Below, in pieces: positions 37,399 through 52,400 of a stretch of 64,000 nt of DNA. The translations under genes and the position numbers were made by a program. This DNA is from Owenia fusiformis (lineage: Eukaryota > Annelida > Polychaeta > Sabellida > Oweniidae), in the NCBI GenBank assembly GCA_903813345.2, contig CAIIXF020000001.1, forward strand, positions 60,651,885 to 60,715,884, in the 5' to 3' direction. The notes under the pieces are model-generated. The model was given only the letters and a program-made list of their open reading frames with translations, was not told where the DNA came from and did no database searches. Every line of letters starts with the position of its first letter. Position 1 is the stretch's first letter.

Positions 37399-37497
37399 CT
37401 AGTTTTTCTTGCTTTTAGTTTTAGTCTTTTTGGTTGGTTTCTTTCCTGGAACAACTTTAGGTTTGTGTTTTAGAGACCCCCTCTTCTTTTTAGATGT
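37399..37497 (-). CDS. STT3B: STT3B exon 17 (C-terminal basic tail, stop)
   Basis: It encodes residues 747-778, nearly all Lys/Arg/Thr/Pro (ends [14 protein letters not shown]), followed by TAG at 37401-37399. A basic C-terminal tail is typical of STT3B and absent from STT3A. Confidence 0.9.
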   Translation of the reverse strand, partial: TSKKKRGSLKHKPKVVPGKKPTKKTKTKSKKN

Positions 37498-40400
37498 CTG
37501 GAAATAAAACAATATGGCTTTAAGTCTTACTACTCATGCATTTATCAAAGGTTTGTATGAGATGTCATTATGCAGGATGGATCAGGATTTTGACACACAG
37601 TACTGTCCCAGAGCAGGGAGTGGGGTTTTGACTAATGCTGTAAGTGGCATCAAATTTCAATACCGGTATCACATACACCCGATTTCGTACTGATCCGTAA
37701 TGCTGCGAAAAGTAAAAAAATCAAAAATATGATTCGTTATGTAAAACCTTATTCTTCACCTTTTATTCTAATTCTGAAACTCATTTGACCATCTTTATGT
37801 GCCTCAAGTTCCGCATATCATACTAAAAGAGAGTCTGAATGAGAGAAGTTTAAGTTAAGTTAAAGCTGTTAGAAAACGAATTTAGCAATCTTTACATTTC
37901 GGCACTCCATTTTGAAGAGCATTTAAAGAGCAAAGAACTGAATACTTCCGTGTAAAAGATTTAGCAAATTTCTTGCCAATTTATGTTATGTTATCTATTA
38001 TTTCAAGACTGTTAATAAATAGAACTATTCCACAGCACAGTGAGTCTTTATCTTTCAGAAACATTAATGTAAATGAATTAACATTTAAAAATGTAAGAAT
38101 TGAATTAACTAAAGATAGATTGCTCATTGGTCCAGATAGATTTAGTGAAAACAATGGACCCTTACAAAAGAATTATTTAAAGAAACAAAAATAATTGAAT
38201 TGCAGTGGAAAATTATGCATGGAATATTTCCTACCAGAAAATTAATGTACAAATATCAAATTGAAAAAGTAAAAAATGAACTCTGTCAAAGCTGCTTAGT
38301 GCAAGACAATCTGTTACATTATTTTTATGAGTGCAAATTAGTACGATATTTATGGGATAAGCATTTCCCAGGTATAACCTGTAATGCCATTTTATTTGAT
38401 AATCCTATTCTTGAAAAAGGTTGTTTTTTATGTAACGTACTAACTCTCACTGTAATATGTATATATTTTGTTGATTTTAATAAAAAAAAAATGTTGTTTT
38501 ACAAAAGAACAATGCAAAAACAGAGTGCAGCTATGGTTCATTGAGGGAGAGGTAAGGTATAGCATCTTCTTAACATGCTATTGTCTTTATACGGCATCCA
38601 GCATCTGATTTCAATACTGGCACTGAAGCCCTGCGCTACTTTGGAACTACTTTTGCGCTACTTCCGGTAATACTGTGATGCACTAGTTTTGGCGTACTGT
38701 TTTGTCCCGGAATGGATATTCCCATGAGAGGATTTTGATTGATCAGTTATTATTGCTCCCAGTGTAGGAAGTTGTCTTATTTTTATTTATCAAAGTCCCT
38801 ACCCTTTCTCACATAGGAGGATCTCATGTAAACCTTTGGTAGCAAACATTAATAATATGAATGAGGCTAGTACATTCATAGAATGAACATCATTTGGTAT
38901 CATTCAGTGCTTTTGAAAGCTCTGGGGACATGAAAACCTCTAATGATTTCAAAACTTTTAAAATCTTTTTCTTATGGTTGAGGGTATGCAACACAATAAC
39001 ATTCATACAGACTGGTTGAGGGTATGCAACACAATAACATTCATACAGACTGGTTGAGGGTATGCAACACAATAACATTCATACAGACTGGTTGAGGGTA
39101 TGCAACACAATAACATTCATACAGACTGGTTGAGGGTATGCAACACAATAACAGTCATACAGACTGGTTGAGGGTATGCAACACAATAACATTCATACAG
39201 ACTGGTTGAGGGTATGCAACACAATAACATTCATACAGACTGGTTGAGGGTATGCAACACAATAACATTCATACAGACTGGTTGAGGGTATGCAACACAA
39301 TAACATTCATACAGACTGGTTGAGGGTATGCAACACAATAACATTCATACAGACTGGTTGAGGGTATGCAACACAATAACATTCATACAGACTGGTTGAG
39401 GGTATGCAACACAATAACATTCATACAGACTGGTTGAGGGTATGCAACACAATAACAGTCATACAGACTGGTTGAGGGTATGCAACACAATAACATTCAT
39501 ACAGACAACAAACTGATTCTGGGCAGAAAGACACAAGAACACAAATGTGTACAACATGTCCCCACCAAAGGGTGATCTTATATTCTGCAAATTTTTCATC
39601 CTAACCTGCCTAACACTAATCAGTTGAAAAGACAAGTTTTTAAGAGAAAAAATCAAATGAGGCCGCCTTAAAAATTAGCAAGACTGCCTAAAAACTAAGA
39701 AGTTTGAGATTTTCATACAAAGAATCATTCTTAGAAATTTGAAATTGATCTGTCAACTGGTTTTCCAGGAAACGTGTAGACAAGACTTTACAGAGAAGAT
39801 TTCAGAATGGAAAATCCGAAATGGCCACCTTAAGATTTACCAAAAATGCAGAAATTGATCCGGAAAATGCGTAGACAAGACTTTACAGACAAGATTTAGG
39901 ATGGAAATTTTTGATCCACATCTGAATTTCGAACTTGTGAAACAGTATAAAACTATTAATGCCCTCCTAAAACTAATGTTCACTAGTGTAAAGTGTCCAT
40001 CGATAATTAATATTTTTATTTTACATCTTTTTCCAATCTAAACTGCTTTTGAACATGATTTTGCTGTTTTGGGAGGGCCAAACACGATTCAGAATTTTAA
40101 CTGTTATTCAAGTAGAGCATCGATATGCTCGTATCGTGCCTCATTGCTTGAGCAAATCCGAGCAAATCCGAGCAATCGCGAGACCCCAACCGACAATATA
40201 GCTATGTGGTGGGGACAAAAAAACAGACTGAATCTGGGCAAAAAGACAAAATACTGTCCAGTGAATTTGAGCAAATACAGACAACAGCATAATCATACAA
40301 AATGGACATGTGCAAAACCACAGGCATAACAACATCTTAGTTGACAAAGCAAACATGAAACTAAATGTGATAAATGTGAGCTATTTATTAAGCTAAAGAT

Positions 40401-43400
40401 TTTATTTGATCACAGTAGCCCACCAGTTAGTGTGGCTTGAACATAAAGATGTAAGATAATGACTAATATAACTATTTTTACAGATTTGCCGAATGTGCAT
40501 ACGAACATCAAATGTTTGCATCAGTACCAAATGTGTTTTCATTATTACCTTCAAATCACTAATGAGGCAATAAAATGAGGAAATAGTATTATAAAAGATG
40601 GGATAACACATATAGCACGTAAAGATGAAAATGAAATCACACATGCATGCATGAGTGAGTGGTATAGAGACATATACTTGGCCAATGTCACAGCTTATTA
40701 AAAATTGTTAAATATACAAAATACACATCATCTCAAACAAAAAAAATATATAAACTCACCTTTCTTGAATATTTAACTTTTGGTTTTTTAGCTTTAGTGT
40801 CAGAGAATGTAGCTTCAATTCTATTAGACAGGTCTTTGACTCTATATATCCTAACTAGCCAATGCTCTGTAGTGTATGCCTCTTCTAAATGAGTAAGTTT
40901 GATATTTTTGTTGCCTATCTCGACTCCCCTGGTTCTATCATAACCTGGTGGTGTACGGAAGTCTAACTGGAAACAGAAATAGGAAAATGACTTATATGAA
41001 ATATAAATATTTATGTGTTTTGGAGTTGGCTTAGATCACTAGATATTCATACAGTTATACCTATCTCGTTAGGTGATTTAATGTTAATTTACAAAGATCA
41101 TGTGATAAGGAGGAAATGTCACGTGACTACAATTGGCGGGAATCAGTTTGCGAACTCACAACCTGGAAAGCCCACCAGCCTCCCCAGCACCAACCAAAGT
41201 ACATGTAAGGAACAGGTTAATGTACTGCAACTAAAGTAAGTAATAAAAACATATATCAAATATATCGTGTATTGTAATATATTTCTGAGCGATAGGGACC
41301 CCTTCGGTATAAGAATATAGTATTAAATTGAGATAGATTAACTAATGTTTCTGTAAGAATTATGTTGAAATCATGTAAACCCAATAATTGATTTAACATA
41401 TTGGGTTAAAGTAGTGATCAAGCGACTCCAAACCGCACCCAACTCAAATAAATATAAATGGTTGTTATTTTGAAACACAGAATTCAATGAATCCTGTGCT
41501 AAGGGTAGGTGCGAAATATCAATCAATCAATTCTGGTGTGAAATTCTTTGTTTTATAGATTCTCATTCTCTTATATATTATTCAATGTCCAAATCATGTC
41601 AAATTCTCAGTTTATTATCTGAAAACTTGAACTCAAGACACTTTAGCGGGAATGAACAATTTAATTACAGTGAAAGATGCTTAGTGGAACACCACATGAG
41701 AGGAGCTCACTGACTCCTTATTGGTGAACCTCTGTAAGTGGAACAACTCGCAAGTGGAACACTTTTTGTGGTCACAAGGGCATTCCATTTACACATGTTC
41801 CACTGAAAAGTCTCTTCCATACACTTGCATTTCATAAATGTATCACCATATGCATATTATTAGAATGTAAGAGGTGCCAACACACTGGATATATTACTAC
41901 AGGTCATAATGGACAGGGAAATTGAAGCAGCCAAGGCTTCATTGATATTCTGACTGGATCGTAGTAATCAGATATATTGAAACTATATGCGTTAACTTGA
42001 CATGTGTAATATATTAGTACTAACCTGTAATTCTCCAAATCTATAGTAACTTAATTTATACATGAGGCAGTTCAATAAAGTTTTTGAGCCAGATGAATCG
42101 ACACGGAACTCTCCCTGGGGGGTGAAGTAATCGGACTCCTGAAAAGACAGGGGGTGAAGAATAATTTAATAAATTATATTCTGATAAGTTGATAAGTGTC
42201 ATACTTCAATTTTTGTTGCATTTCTTCATACAACTGTTAAAATTGTAAAAATAAATTTTCCGATATTTTATATTTGTCATGCCATTGGTTAAGACATTAT
42301 AGGGTCCTACCTTGATATCACGAGGGTGTTCTCCCTCAGCGATCCTCACCATCCAAAGGAACTTGTTGATGTCATCTCCTGAGTAGCCAATTACGCCACC
42401 AAAGATGACGAGGACATAGTTGACATCTAACAGTCGCATGATGTCATAAGCAGCAGTCTCATTAGATGACATAGCTTTACCAACCTGTGACAATGAGAAA
42501 TGTGTTATGTTAGAAATGTTTTTGACTACTAGCCCCTTGTATTAAACTACACAGAACCTTGATATACATGTATCTTTCTGCTACAACATTTAGAAATTGC
42601 TTATAACAATTGGTTCTCGGCGAAAAACCAGGTTAACAGGGCACATTTATAGGATACCTGACCCAATCACAAATTCAAAGTGGCAATTTCATATTCCTTT
42701 TCATGATATAGTGACCATTTGTGTTGTTTATTGGGTCTTATAACACATTGGTAATGTATATCCCTTCCTCCCAAATCTTTGTCTCTTCTATTATCAAATA
42801 CACACCATAGCTATGTGGCTATTATTCCATGTGTTATTATCCACCAGTGTAGTCCTATTGCCCATTCCAGCTATCTGGTAGCCATAATCCCACCATGACA
42901 TCACTCTGGCCTTGTCATCTGTGTTCTGACGCAGCCAATAGTATGCTTCCCTGAAGTCGTCTAATATGTTCCTAGTCCTGAAATATTGAACAAATGGTTA
43001 CATTTTTTTGAAACAGCTGCAATGATTTGTATTGAATCTATTTATCTTTATCAAGGACATAGGACAATTAACATTAAGAATCCATGTTAAGACTTGAGAC
43101 CAACTCACCCATCATTTCCATATGAGGCTAATACAATGCTAGGACTAGAGTAGGCATTACTGGTGACCCATGTACAATGGACGGCAAACAACATGAGCAT
43201 CATCAGTAGACATATGATGATAATACTCTTTATGTTCATCCCAATACCCTCGGCATCTTTAGGCCTGTCCTCCCGTATTCTCTGTTTTTTGCCTGGTTGC
43301 ACCTACAAAGGCACAACAGATGATAAAGTACTGACAAATTGTGGTCATATCAAATAGCTATATACATGTAGTAAGCCTACATATACACATCAAACTAAAG

Positions 43401-46400
43401 CAATGCATAACTTTTTGTCCGTGCTTTTTGGAAGACTGTCAGTTAAAAAATAAGATATTTTCTTTTAGAATATCATCATATAAACTCACTTTATCATAGT
43501 ATTGGCTATTTTTCTCTTGTTTCTCTTCTTCTACGTTGGACTTGGTGGTATCATCTTTGAGATAGATTTCAAATGTCTTTGAGAATGCAATGGCTGCCAG
43601 CACGCAGACACATGGAGTTAGGGTCAACATTAGACGCACCATGACACCAGCAAAATATACAGCACTCACAGCATACAGCACAACTGAATGAAAGAGTAAC
43701 AATTTGTTTCAATTATTTCAAAGTTCCGATTCTAATGTAACAGATATGTGCTTTTAAACAAGACAAATAGTGACAAATATCAGTGTGTGTCATATCTACT
43801 CTACAGTAGCCCCGGGCGGATGTAAATATTTAGAGTCAAGTATAAAATTGAATTGACTTGCCACATTGTTGAACATGAAAAACATGAAATTCGCCATTGT
43901 TTGTTATTATAGAACTATTAAAGAACGTTCATAACTACAATATTGCTTTCTCTTTAAAGATTTTTACTCACAAGAAAACTGTGAGTATACATATCATCAG
44001 TGGTAACACTGTGGCGAGTGTAATTTTTTACATTTGTGAGTGTGAAAACACAAGTTGATTGCCACTTGGCGAGTGTCAGAAAAATCCGAAGACCCGCACT
44101 GAAATATTGCCCAAAGAGAAAAATGGAAGATATGAAAATAATTCAACATCAAAAAATCTTGGAGATATCATTTCAAAATCAATTTTCTCTAAATTGTTTC
44201 TGTTGTCTAGCACATTTTACTACTTACTAAATACCCGCTCATCATTGATGTTTTTAATACAGAACCAAACGCCAGCAGGGAAGACACAAATTAGGATGTG
44301 CAGGTCAAAGAAGAACGAGACCCAAGTTGTAGGCTGGTGCTCGGATACTGATGCTATGATTGGAATGTGAATTTTTGCATAACCCGTGTCCCATAGTGAG
44401 TAGAACCTGCCACTCCAGGGGGCTACAACACCTGCAATAAAAGTTATAAAATAAAAGAGTATCTAAATAGTTAGACAGACCTCAAAGACGGGTAATTCAC
44501 ATAAAAAACATGAATTACATTGATTTCTTGGACACATTTTATTATAAAATCAATTTGACTGGAAGGGCATTAAAATACAGAACATGTTTTTCACAAAATG
44601 TTTCTCTGAAAAATTCTCAATTGTACAAATATGTAAATGCTAAATAACAGAGACATCATTAATAAAATAAAATCATAAAATCATGACATGATGACTGGAT
44701 CTCTACAAAAGTTCCACCTTGAGTGACATGATACCTGATATTTCAAGGAACAACAGTCCATTCTTTAAATATCTTGTTAATTAATAGTTCCTTGTAGTTT
44801 CTTACCTGCCCAGGTGAGGCCCACTACAGCTAGGAATACAAGGCCAGCTGCGGCTACAATTGCGAACAGGAAGAAATAGCGGAACTCAGACTTTGTGAGG
44901 ACCCCTTGTACATATTGTAGGAAAGCATATGCGTGTAGCAGAGCAAATACACCTGAAAGGAAACAAGAAAATGTCATTGAAATTAAATAATAAATAGTCA
45001 CATGTTAGTAATTATTTGAGACTTATAGTCAAAATACCTCAAATAAATCAAAAAGTCTTATACTCATTTCTAAATATGTACTTCTTTCTTTATTCTTTTC
45101 TTTATTAATTAAATTTAATTTATTCATATTTTGATATAAATTTTCATAAAAAATTACAAATAAATAATCCTTATTTAGGAGAAACTCACCAGCAGCTGCC
45201 ATGTGTTCACTGGTTTTAAGAGGTTGGAAGCCAACAAAGGGAACCTGCATGGAGAGAATTGTCCCCAAGATGTAGAATGTGTTATATGCTGGAAAAGAAG
45301 GTGTGAGTTAACATGAGTACAGCTGGATACCTCATATTATGCATTTAAATAAATATAAGTCTGGAGAGACCATCCTTTTTGTCAATGATGAAAAAGAAGT
45401 TTTGTGTTTCAGCTAATATTCTTTTTAAATAGTCAAGTAACTGGTGCTTGTGTACCATAGTATATCAATAACATTCTACTTGCAGAATCGAGAGAATGGA
45501 AAATTCTTTAAAATTGTAACTTACCAACATAAATTCTCCTTGAGAATCTGCCCATGAGCAGCAGGACAAAGACATGTAATGGGATAAGGTTGATAATGAA
45601 CACATAGCCTCCCCATGCAGACACCTATAATAACAATCATAAGTTAGTATTATACACGAGATGACTAAAACATTTTTTTGCAATTCAGCCAACATCAACA
45701 ACCGAACACCGTTCACAAAAAAGATTGGAGACCATAACAATTTGTCACCAGTTTTAGTGGTGACATCATAAATAAAAGTAATGAACCACAAAGTGCTCAT
45801 CAAAACTGGCAAAACCGAGATACATCATCAGTAATTTCCTTCTTTGGAATTGTTCTCAAATGTCAATAAATTTTTCCAACAAATACATATGAGAAAATAT
45901 GAGCTTATTTTTGTCCTTCACATATCACTATCGCTTTTTAAAACGGACTTACCATGTAAAAGTATGATAATGCAGTAAGGGCTCCCCAGAATATGGCACC
46001 TGTTTTCACTGCTTTAATCTAAAAGATAATTGGTCATATGAAGATAAACACATTTTCGATAATCAAAAACAAATGCCAGCATTCAAATTACACCTTGCCA
46101 GGTTTTATAGAGAAACATATTCTTGTTTAGGAAATATTATAATTTGCTCTTGTTTGCAGTTAACCAAGAATATATATTTATAATTCTATTTAATAAATCA
46201 CTGAACCAATTCGTCTTATAAAAAGCAACAAATAAGCAGCCAATTTCAAGATAAACAAAGTAGAATGGATCAACAAGTTTTAATCTCTTAGTACTCACCC
46301 ATAGGTAGTATGTAAACATGAGAGCAAATATAGCGATACCCTCATTGTCATAGCTACCAGCCACAGACCTACTGATGTAACCAGGCACTGAAATGAAACA

Positions 46401-49400
46401 TCCATAAAAATTAATTATTCATCGTTACCAACATTTATCAATAGTATATCCACTTTTCATGCTAATGAGCATATTTCATCCTAAAACATTTTTAAGTCAA
46501 ACCTGCATTATAAAATGTTGGCAATGGAACTTAAAAGTAACAGAATGGTTTATTGCATGATAGGATAATATGAGTTAATTAACTACATTGTAGAACCGAC
46601 TGGTTTGAAAAACAAACTACATGTATTACTTAAAAATGGCCTCCTACCTATTGCGATGAAGCAAGCTGCAAACAATCCAGCACCTGGAGTCCATAGTTCC
46701 TTTGTGAAAAAATAGGTGGCAAGGGCTGTCAGTCCACTGAAAACAAAGATTTTGTTAAGTACAAACAACAAATAAAAGGGCACATATATAAACTGCAAAT
46801 AAGAATATTTGAAATATAAGGCACAAACCACATGGTTCATGTACATGATAGCTGTATACAGTCACTACCTGCCATTTGTTACAGACACCAAACTAGGAAC
46901 ACAAATCTCCAAACACAGCCACAAAAAGTTGGAGAATATGTGCTATATGTACTGATATAATAACAGTATATAACAGCAGATACAAACTTGAATTAACAGT
47001 TAAACATAAATAGCTTTTTTAGAATATATGAAAGATCAAACTGACAATGTGGCACCTTCTTATGATAAAAAACTGAATGATTCTCTTTTATAAACTCAAC
47101 AAAACAAGATTAATATAACGATAAGATGATAATAAAATTGGCAACCACAGAGTAATCCTCCATAACATGAGTAGCAAAGGTGACTTGGTAAATGTACCTG
47201 AACATGGGAGCCAAGAACACGCAGATGTCTCTGATGTGAACTGGGATGTTGAGGAGGCTGAGAACATAGTGGATGCTTCCAGAGGTCACCATCAGACCTG
47301 GGTACACCTACAAATAATAACAATACAATATCATAAACATGAGAACATAGTGGATGCTTCCAGATGTCACCATCAGACCTGGGTACACCTACAAATATAT
47401 AACAATACAATATTACAAACATGAGAACATAGTGGATGCTTCCAGAGGTCACCATCAGACCTGGGTACACCTCCAAATATATAACAATACAATATTACAA
47501 ACATGAGGACATAGTGGATGCTTCCAGATGTCACCATCAGACCTGGGTACACCTACAAATATATAACAATACAATATTACAAACATGAGAACATAGTGGA
47601 TGCTTCCAGAGGTCACCATCAGACCTGGGTACACCTCCAAATATATAACAATACAATATTACAAACATGAGAACATAGTGGATGCTTCCAGATGTCACCA
47701 TCAGACCTGGGTACACCTACAAATATATAACAATACAATATCATAAACATGAGAACATAGTGGATGCTTCCAGAGGTCACCATCAGACCTGGGTACACCT
47801 ACAAATATATAACAATACAATATTACAAACATGAGAACATAGTGGATGCTTCCAGATGTCACCATCAGACCTGGGTACACCTACAAATATATAACAATAC
47901 AATATTACAAACATGAGGACATAGTGGATGCTTCCAGATGTCACCATCAGACCTGGGTACACCTACAAATATATAACAATACAATATCATAAACATGAGA
48001 ACATAGTGGATGCTTCCAGATGTCACCATCAGACCTGGGTACACCTACAAATATATAACAATACAATATTACAAACATGAGAACATAGTGGATGCTTCCA
48101 GAGGTCACCATCAGACCTGGGTACACCTACAAATAATAACAATACAATATCATAAACATGAGGACATAGTGGATGCTTCCAGATGTCACCATCAGACCTG
48201 GGTACACCTACAAATATATAACAATACAATATCATAAACATGAGAACATAGTGGATGCTTCCAGAGGTCACCATCAGACCTGGGTACACCTACAAATATA
48301 TAACAATACAATATTACAAACATGAGAACATAGTGGATGCTTCCAGATGTCACCATCAGACCTGGGTACACCTACAAATATATAACAATACAATATCATA
48401 AACATGAGAACATAGTGGATGCTTCCAGAGGTCACCATCAGACCTGGGTACACCTACAAATAATAACAATACAATATTACAAACATGAGAACATAGTGGA
48501 TGCTTCCAGATGTCACCATCAGACCTGGGTACACCTACAAATATATAACAATACAATATTACAAACATGAGGACATAGTGGATGCTTCCAGATGTCACCA
48601 TCAGACCTGGGTACACCTCCAAATATATAACAATACAATATTACAAACATGAGGACATAGTGGATGCTTCCAGAGGTCACCATCAGACCTGGGTACACCT
48701 ACAAATATATAACAATACAATATCATAAACATGAGAACATAGTGGATGGTTCCAGAGGTCACCATCAGACCTGGGTACACCTCCAAATATATAACAATAC
48801 AATATTACAAACATGAGGACATAGTGGATGCTTCCAGAGGTCACCATCAGACCTGGGTACACCTCCAAATATATAACAATACAATATTACAAACATGAGG
48901 ACATAGTGGATGCTTCCAGATGTCACCATCAGACCTGGGTACACCTACAAATATATAACAATACAATATCATAAACATGAGAACATAGTGGATGCTTCCA
49001 GAGGTCACCATCAGACCTGGGTACACCTCCAAATATATAACAATACAATATTACAAACATGAGGACATAGTGGATGCTTCCAGAGGTCACCATCAGACCT
49101 GGGTACACCTACAAATATATAACAATACAATATTACAAACATGAGAACATAGTGGATGCTTCCAGAGGTCACCATCAGACCTGGGTACACCTACAAATAT
49201 ATAACAATACAATATTACAAACATGAGGACATAGTGGATGCTTCCAGATGTCACCATCAGACCTGGGTACACCTACAAATATATAACAATACAATATCAT
49301 AAACATGAGAACATAGTGGATGCTTCCAGAGGTCACCATCAGACCTGGGTACACCTACAAATATATAACAATACAATATTACAAACATGAGAACATAGTG

Positions 49401-52400
49401 GATGCTTCCAGAGGTCACCATCAGACCTGGGTACACCTACAAATATATAACAATACAATATCATAAACATGAGAACATAGTGGATGCTTCCAGATGTCAC
49501 CATCAGACCTGGGTACACCTACAAATAATAACAATACAATATTACAAACATGAGAACATAGTGGATGGTTCCAGAGGTCACCATCAGACCTGGGTACACC
49601 TCCAAATATATAACAATACAATATTACAAACATGAGGACATAGTGGATGCTTCCAGATGTCACCATCAGACCTGGGTACACCTACAAATATATAACAATA
49701 CAATATCATAAACATGAGAACATAGTGGATGCTTCCAGATGTCACCATCAGACCTGGGTACACCTACAAATATATAACAATACAATATCATAAACATGAG
49801 AACATAGTGGATGCTTCCAGAGGTCACCATCAGACCTGGGTACACCTACAAATATATAACAATACAATATTACAAACATGAGAACATAGTGGATGCTTCC
49901 AGAGGTCACCATCAGACCTGGGTACACCTCCAAATATATAACAATACAATATTACAAACATGAGGACATAGTGGATGCTTCCAGATGTCACCATCAGACC
50001 TGGGTACACCTACAAATATATAACAATACAATATTACAAACATGAGAACATAGTGGATGCTTCCAGAGGTCACCATCAGACCTGGGTACACCTCCAAATA
50101 TATAACAATACAATATTACAAACATGAGGACATAGTGGATGCTTCCAGATGTCACCATCAGACCTGGGTACACCTACAAATATATAACAATACAATATCA
50201 TAAACATGAGAACATAGTGGATGCTTCCAGAGGTCACCATCAGACCTGGGTACACCTCCAAATATATAACAATACAATATTACAAACATGAGGACATAGT
50301 GGATGCTTCCAGATGTCACCATCAGACCTGGGTACACCTACAAATATATAACAATACAATATCATAAACATGAGAACATAGTGGATGCTTCCAGAGGTCA
50401 CCATCAGACCTGGGTACACCTACAAATATATAACAATACAATATTACAAACATGAGAACATAGTGGATGCTTCCAGAGGTCACCATCAGACCTGGGTACA
50501 CCTACAAATATATAACAATACAATATCATAAACATGAGAACATAGTGGATGCTTCCAGATGTCACCATCAGACCTGGGTACACCTACAAATATATAACAA
50601 TACAATATTACAAACATGAGAACATAGTGGATGCTTCCAGATGTCACCATCAGACCTGGGTACACCTACAAATATATAACAATACAATATTACAAACATG
50701 AGAACATAGTGGATGCTTCCAGAGGTCACCATCAGACCTGGGTACACCTACAAATATATAACAATACAATATCATAAACATGAGAACATAGTGGATGGTT
50801 CCAGAGGTCACCATCAGACCTGGGTACACCTCCAAATATATAACAATACAATATTACAAACATGAGAACATAGTGGATGCTTCCAGAGGTCACCATCAGA
50901 CCTGGGTACACCTCCAAATATATAACAATACAATATTACAAACATGAGAACATAGTGGATGCTTCCAGAGGTCACCATCAGACCTGGGTACACCTACAAA
51001 TATATAACAATACAATATTACAAACATGAGAACATAGTGGATGCTTCCAGAGGTCACCATCAGACCTGGGTACACCTACAAATATATAACAATACAATAT
51101 TACAAACATGAGAACATAGTGGATGCTTCCAGATGTCACCATCAGACCTGGGTACACCTCCAAATATATAACAATACAATATTACAAACATGAGAACATA
51201 GTGGATGCTTCCAGATGTCACCATCAGACCTGGGTACACCTACAAATATATAACAATACAATATTACAAACATGAGAACATAGTGGATGCTTCCAGAGGT
51301 CACCATCAGACCTGGGTACACCTACAAATATATAACAATACAATATCATAAACATGAGAACATAGTGGATGCTTCCAGATGTCACCATCAGACCTGGGTA
51401 CACCTACAAATATATAACAATACAATATTACAAACATGAGGACATAGTGGATGCTTCCAGAGGTCACCATCAGACCTGGGTACACCTACAAATATATAAC
51501 AATACAATATCATAAACATGAGAACATAGTGGATGCTTCCAGAGGTCACCATCAGACCTGGGTACACCTACAAATATATAACAATACAATATTACAAACA
51601 TGAGAACATAGTGGATGCTTCCAGAGGTCACCATCAGACCTGGGTACACCTACAAATATATAACAATACAATATCATAAACATGAGAACATAGTGGATGC
51701 TTCCAGATGTCACCATCAGACCTGGGTACACCTACAAATAATAACAATACAATATTACAAACATGAGAACATAGTGGATGGTTCCAGAGGTCACCATCAG
51801 ACCTGGGTACACCTCCAAATATATAACAATACAATATTACAAACATGAGGACATAGTGGATGCTTCCAGATGTCACCATCAGACCTGGGTACACCTACAA
51901 ATATATAACAATACAATATCATAAACATGAGAACATAGTGGATGCTTCCAGATGTCACCATCAGACCTGGGTACACCTACAAATATATAACAATACAATA
52001 TCATAAACATGAGAACATAGTGGATGCTTCCAGATGTCACCATCAGACCTGGGTACACCTACAAATATATAACAATACAATATCATAAACATGAGAACAT
52101 AGTGGATGCTTCCAGAGGTCACCATCAGACCTGGGTACACCTACAAATATATAACAATACAATATTACAAACATGAGAACATAGTGGATGCTTCCAGAGG
52201 TCACCATCAGACCTGGGTACACCTCCAAATATATAACAATACAATATTACAAACATGAGGACATAGTGGATGCTTCCAGAGGTCACCATCAGACCTGGGT
52301 ACACCTACAAATATATAACAATACAATATCATAAACATGAGAACATAGTGGATGCTTCCAGATGTCACCATCAGACCTGGGTACACCTACAAATAATAAC

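Larger units (their letters stand above)
37500..40759 (-). other. STT3B intron 16
   Basis: This 3.3 kb intron carries a LINE fragment on the plus strand (37960-38545) and a 38-bp minisatellite (38975-39506). The rest is AT-rich sequence without recognised content. Confidence 0.8.

Noticed and set aside
38975-39506. CRISPR array
   Set aside because: The units are contiguous, with no unique spacers, in a eukaryotic intron; it is a minisatellite. The same applies to the 82-bp array.
38890-39656. Minus-strand frames over 38.9-39.7 kb with repeated [10 protein letters not shown]
   Set aside because: They are translations of the 38-bp minisatellite.
42206-42310. Extension of the STT3B frame past exon 14
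   Set aside because: The frame runs on into intron sequence (KVGPYN...); the AAG|GTAGG donor and conserved ESDYFTP in the next exon define the border at 42311.
44036-44370. Plus-strand frames at 44.0-44.4 kb
   Set aside because: They lie opposite STT3B exon 10 and its flanking intron and have no independent support.
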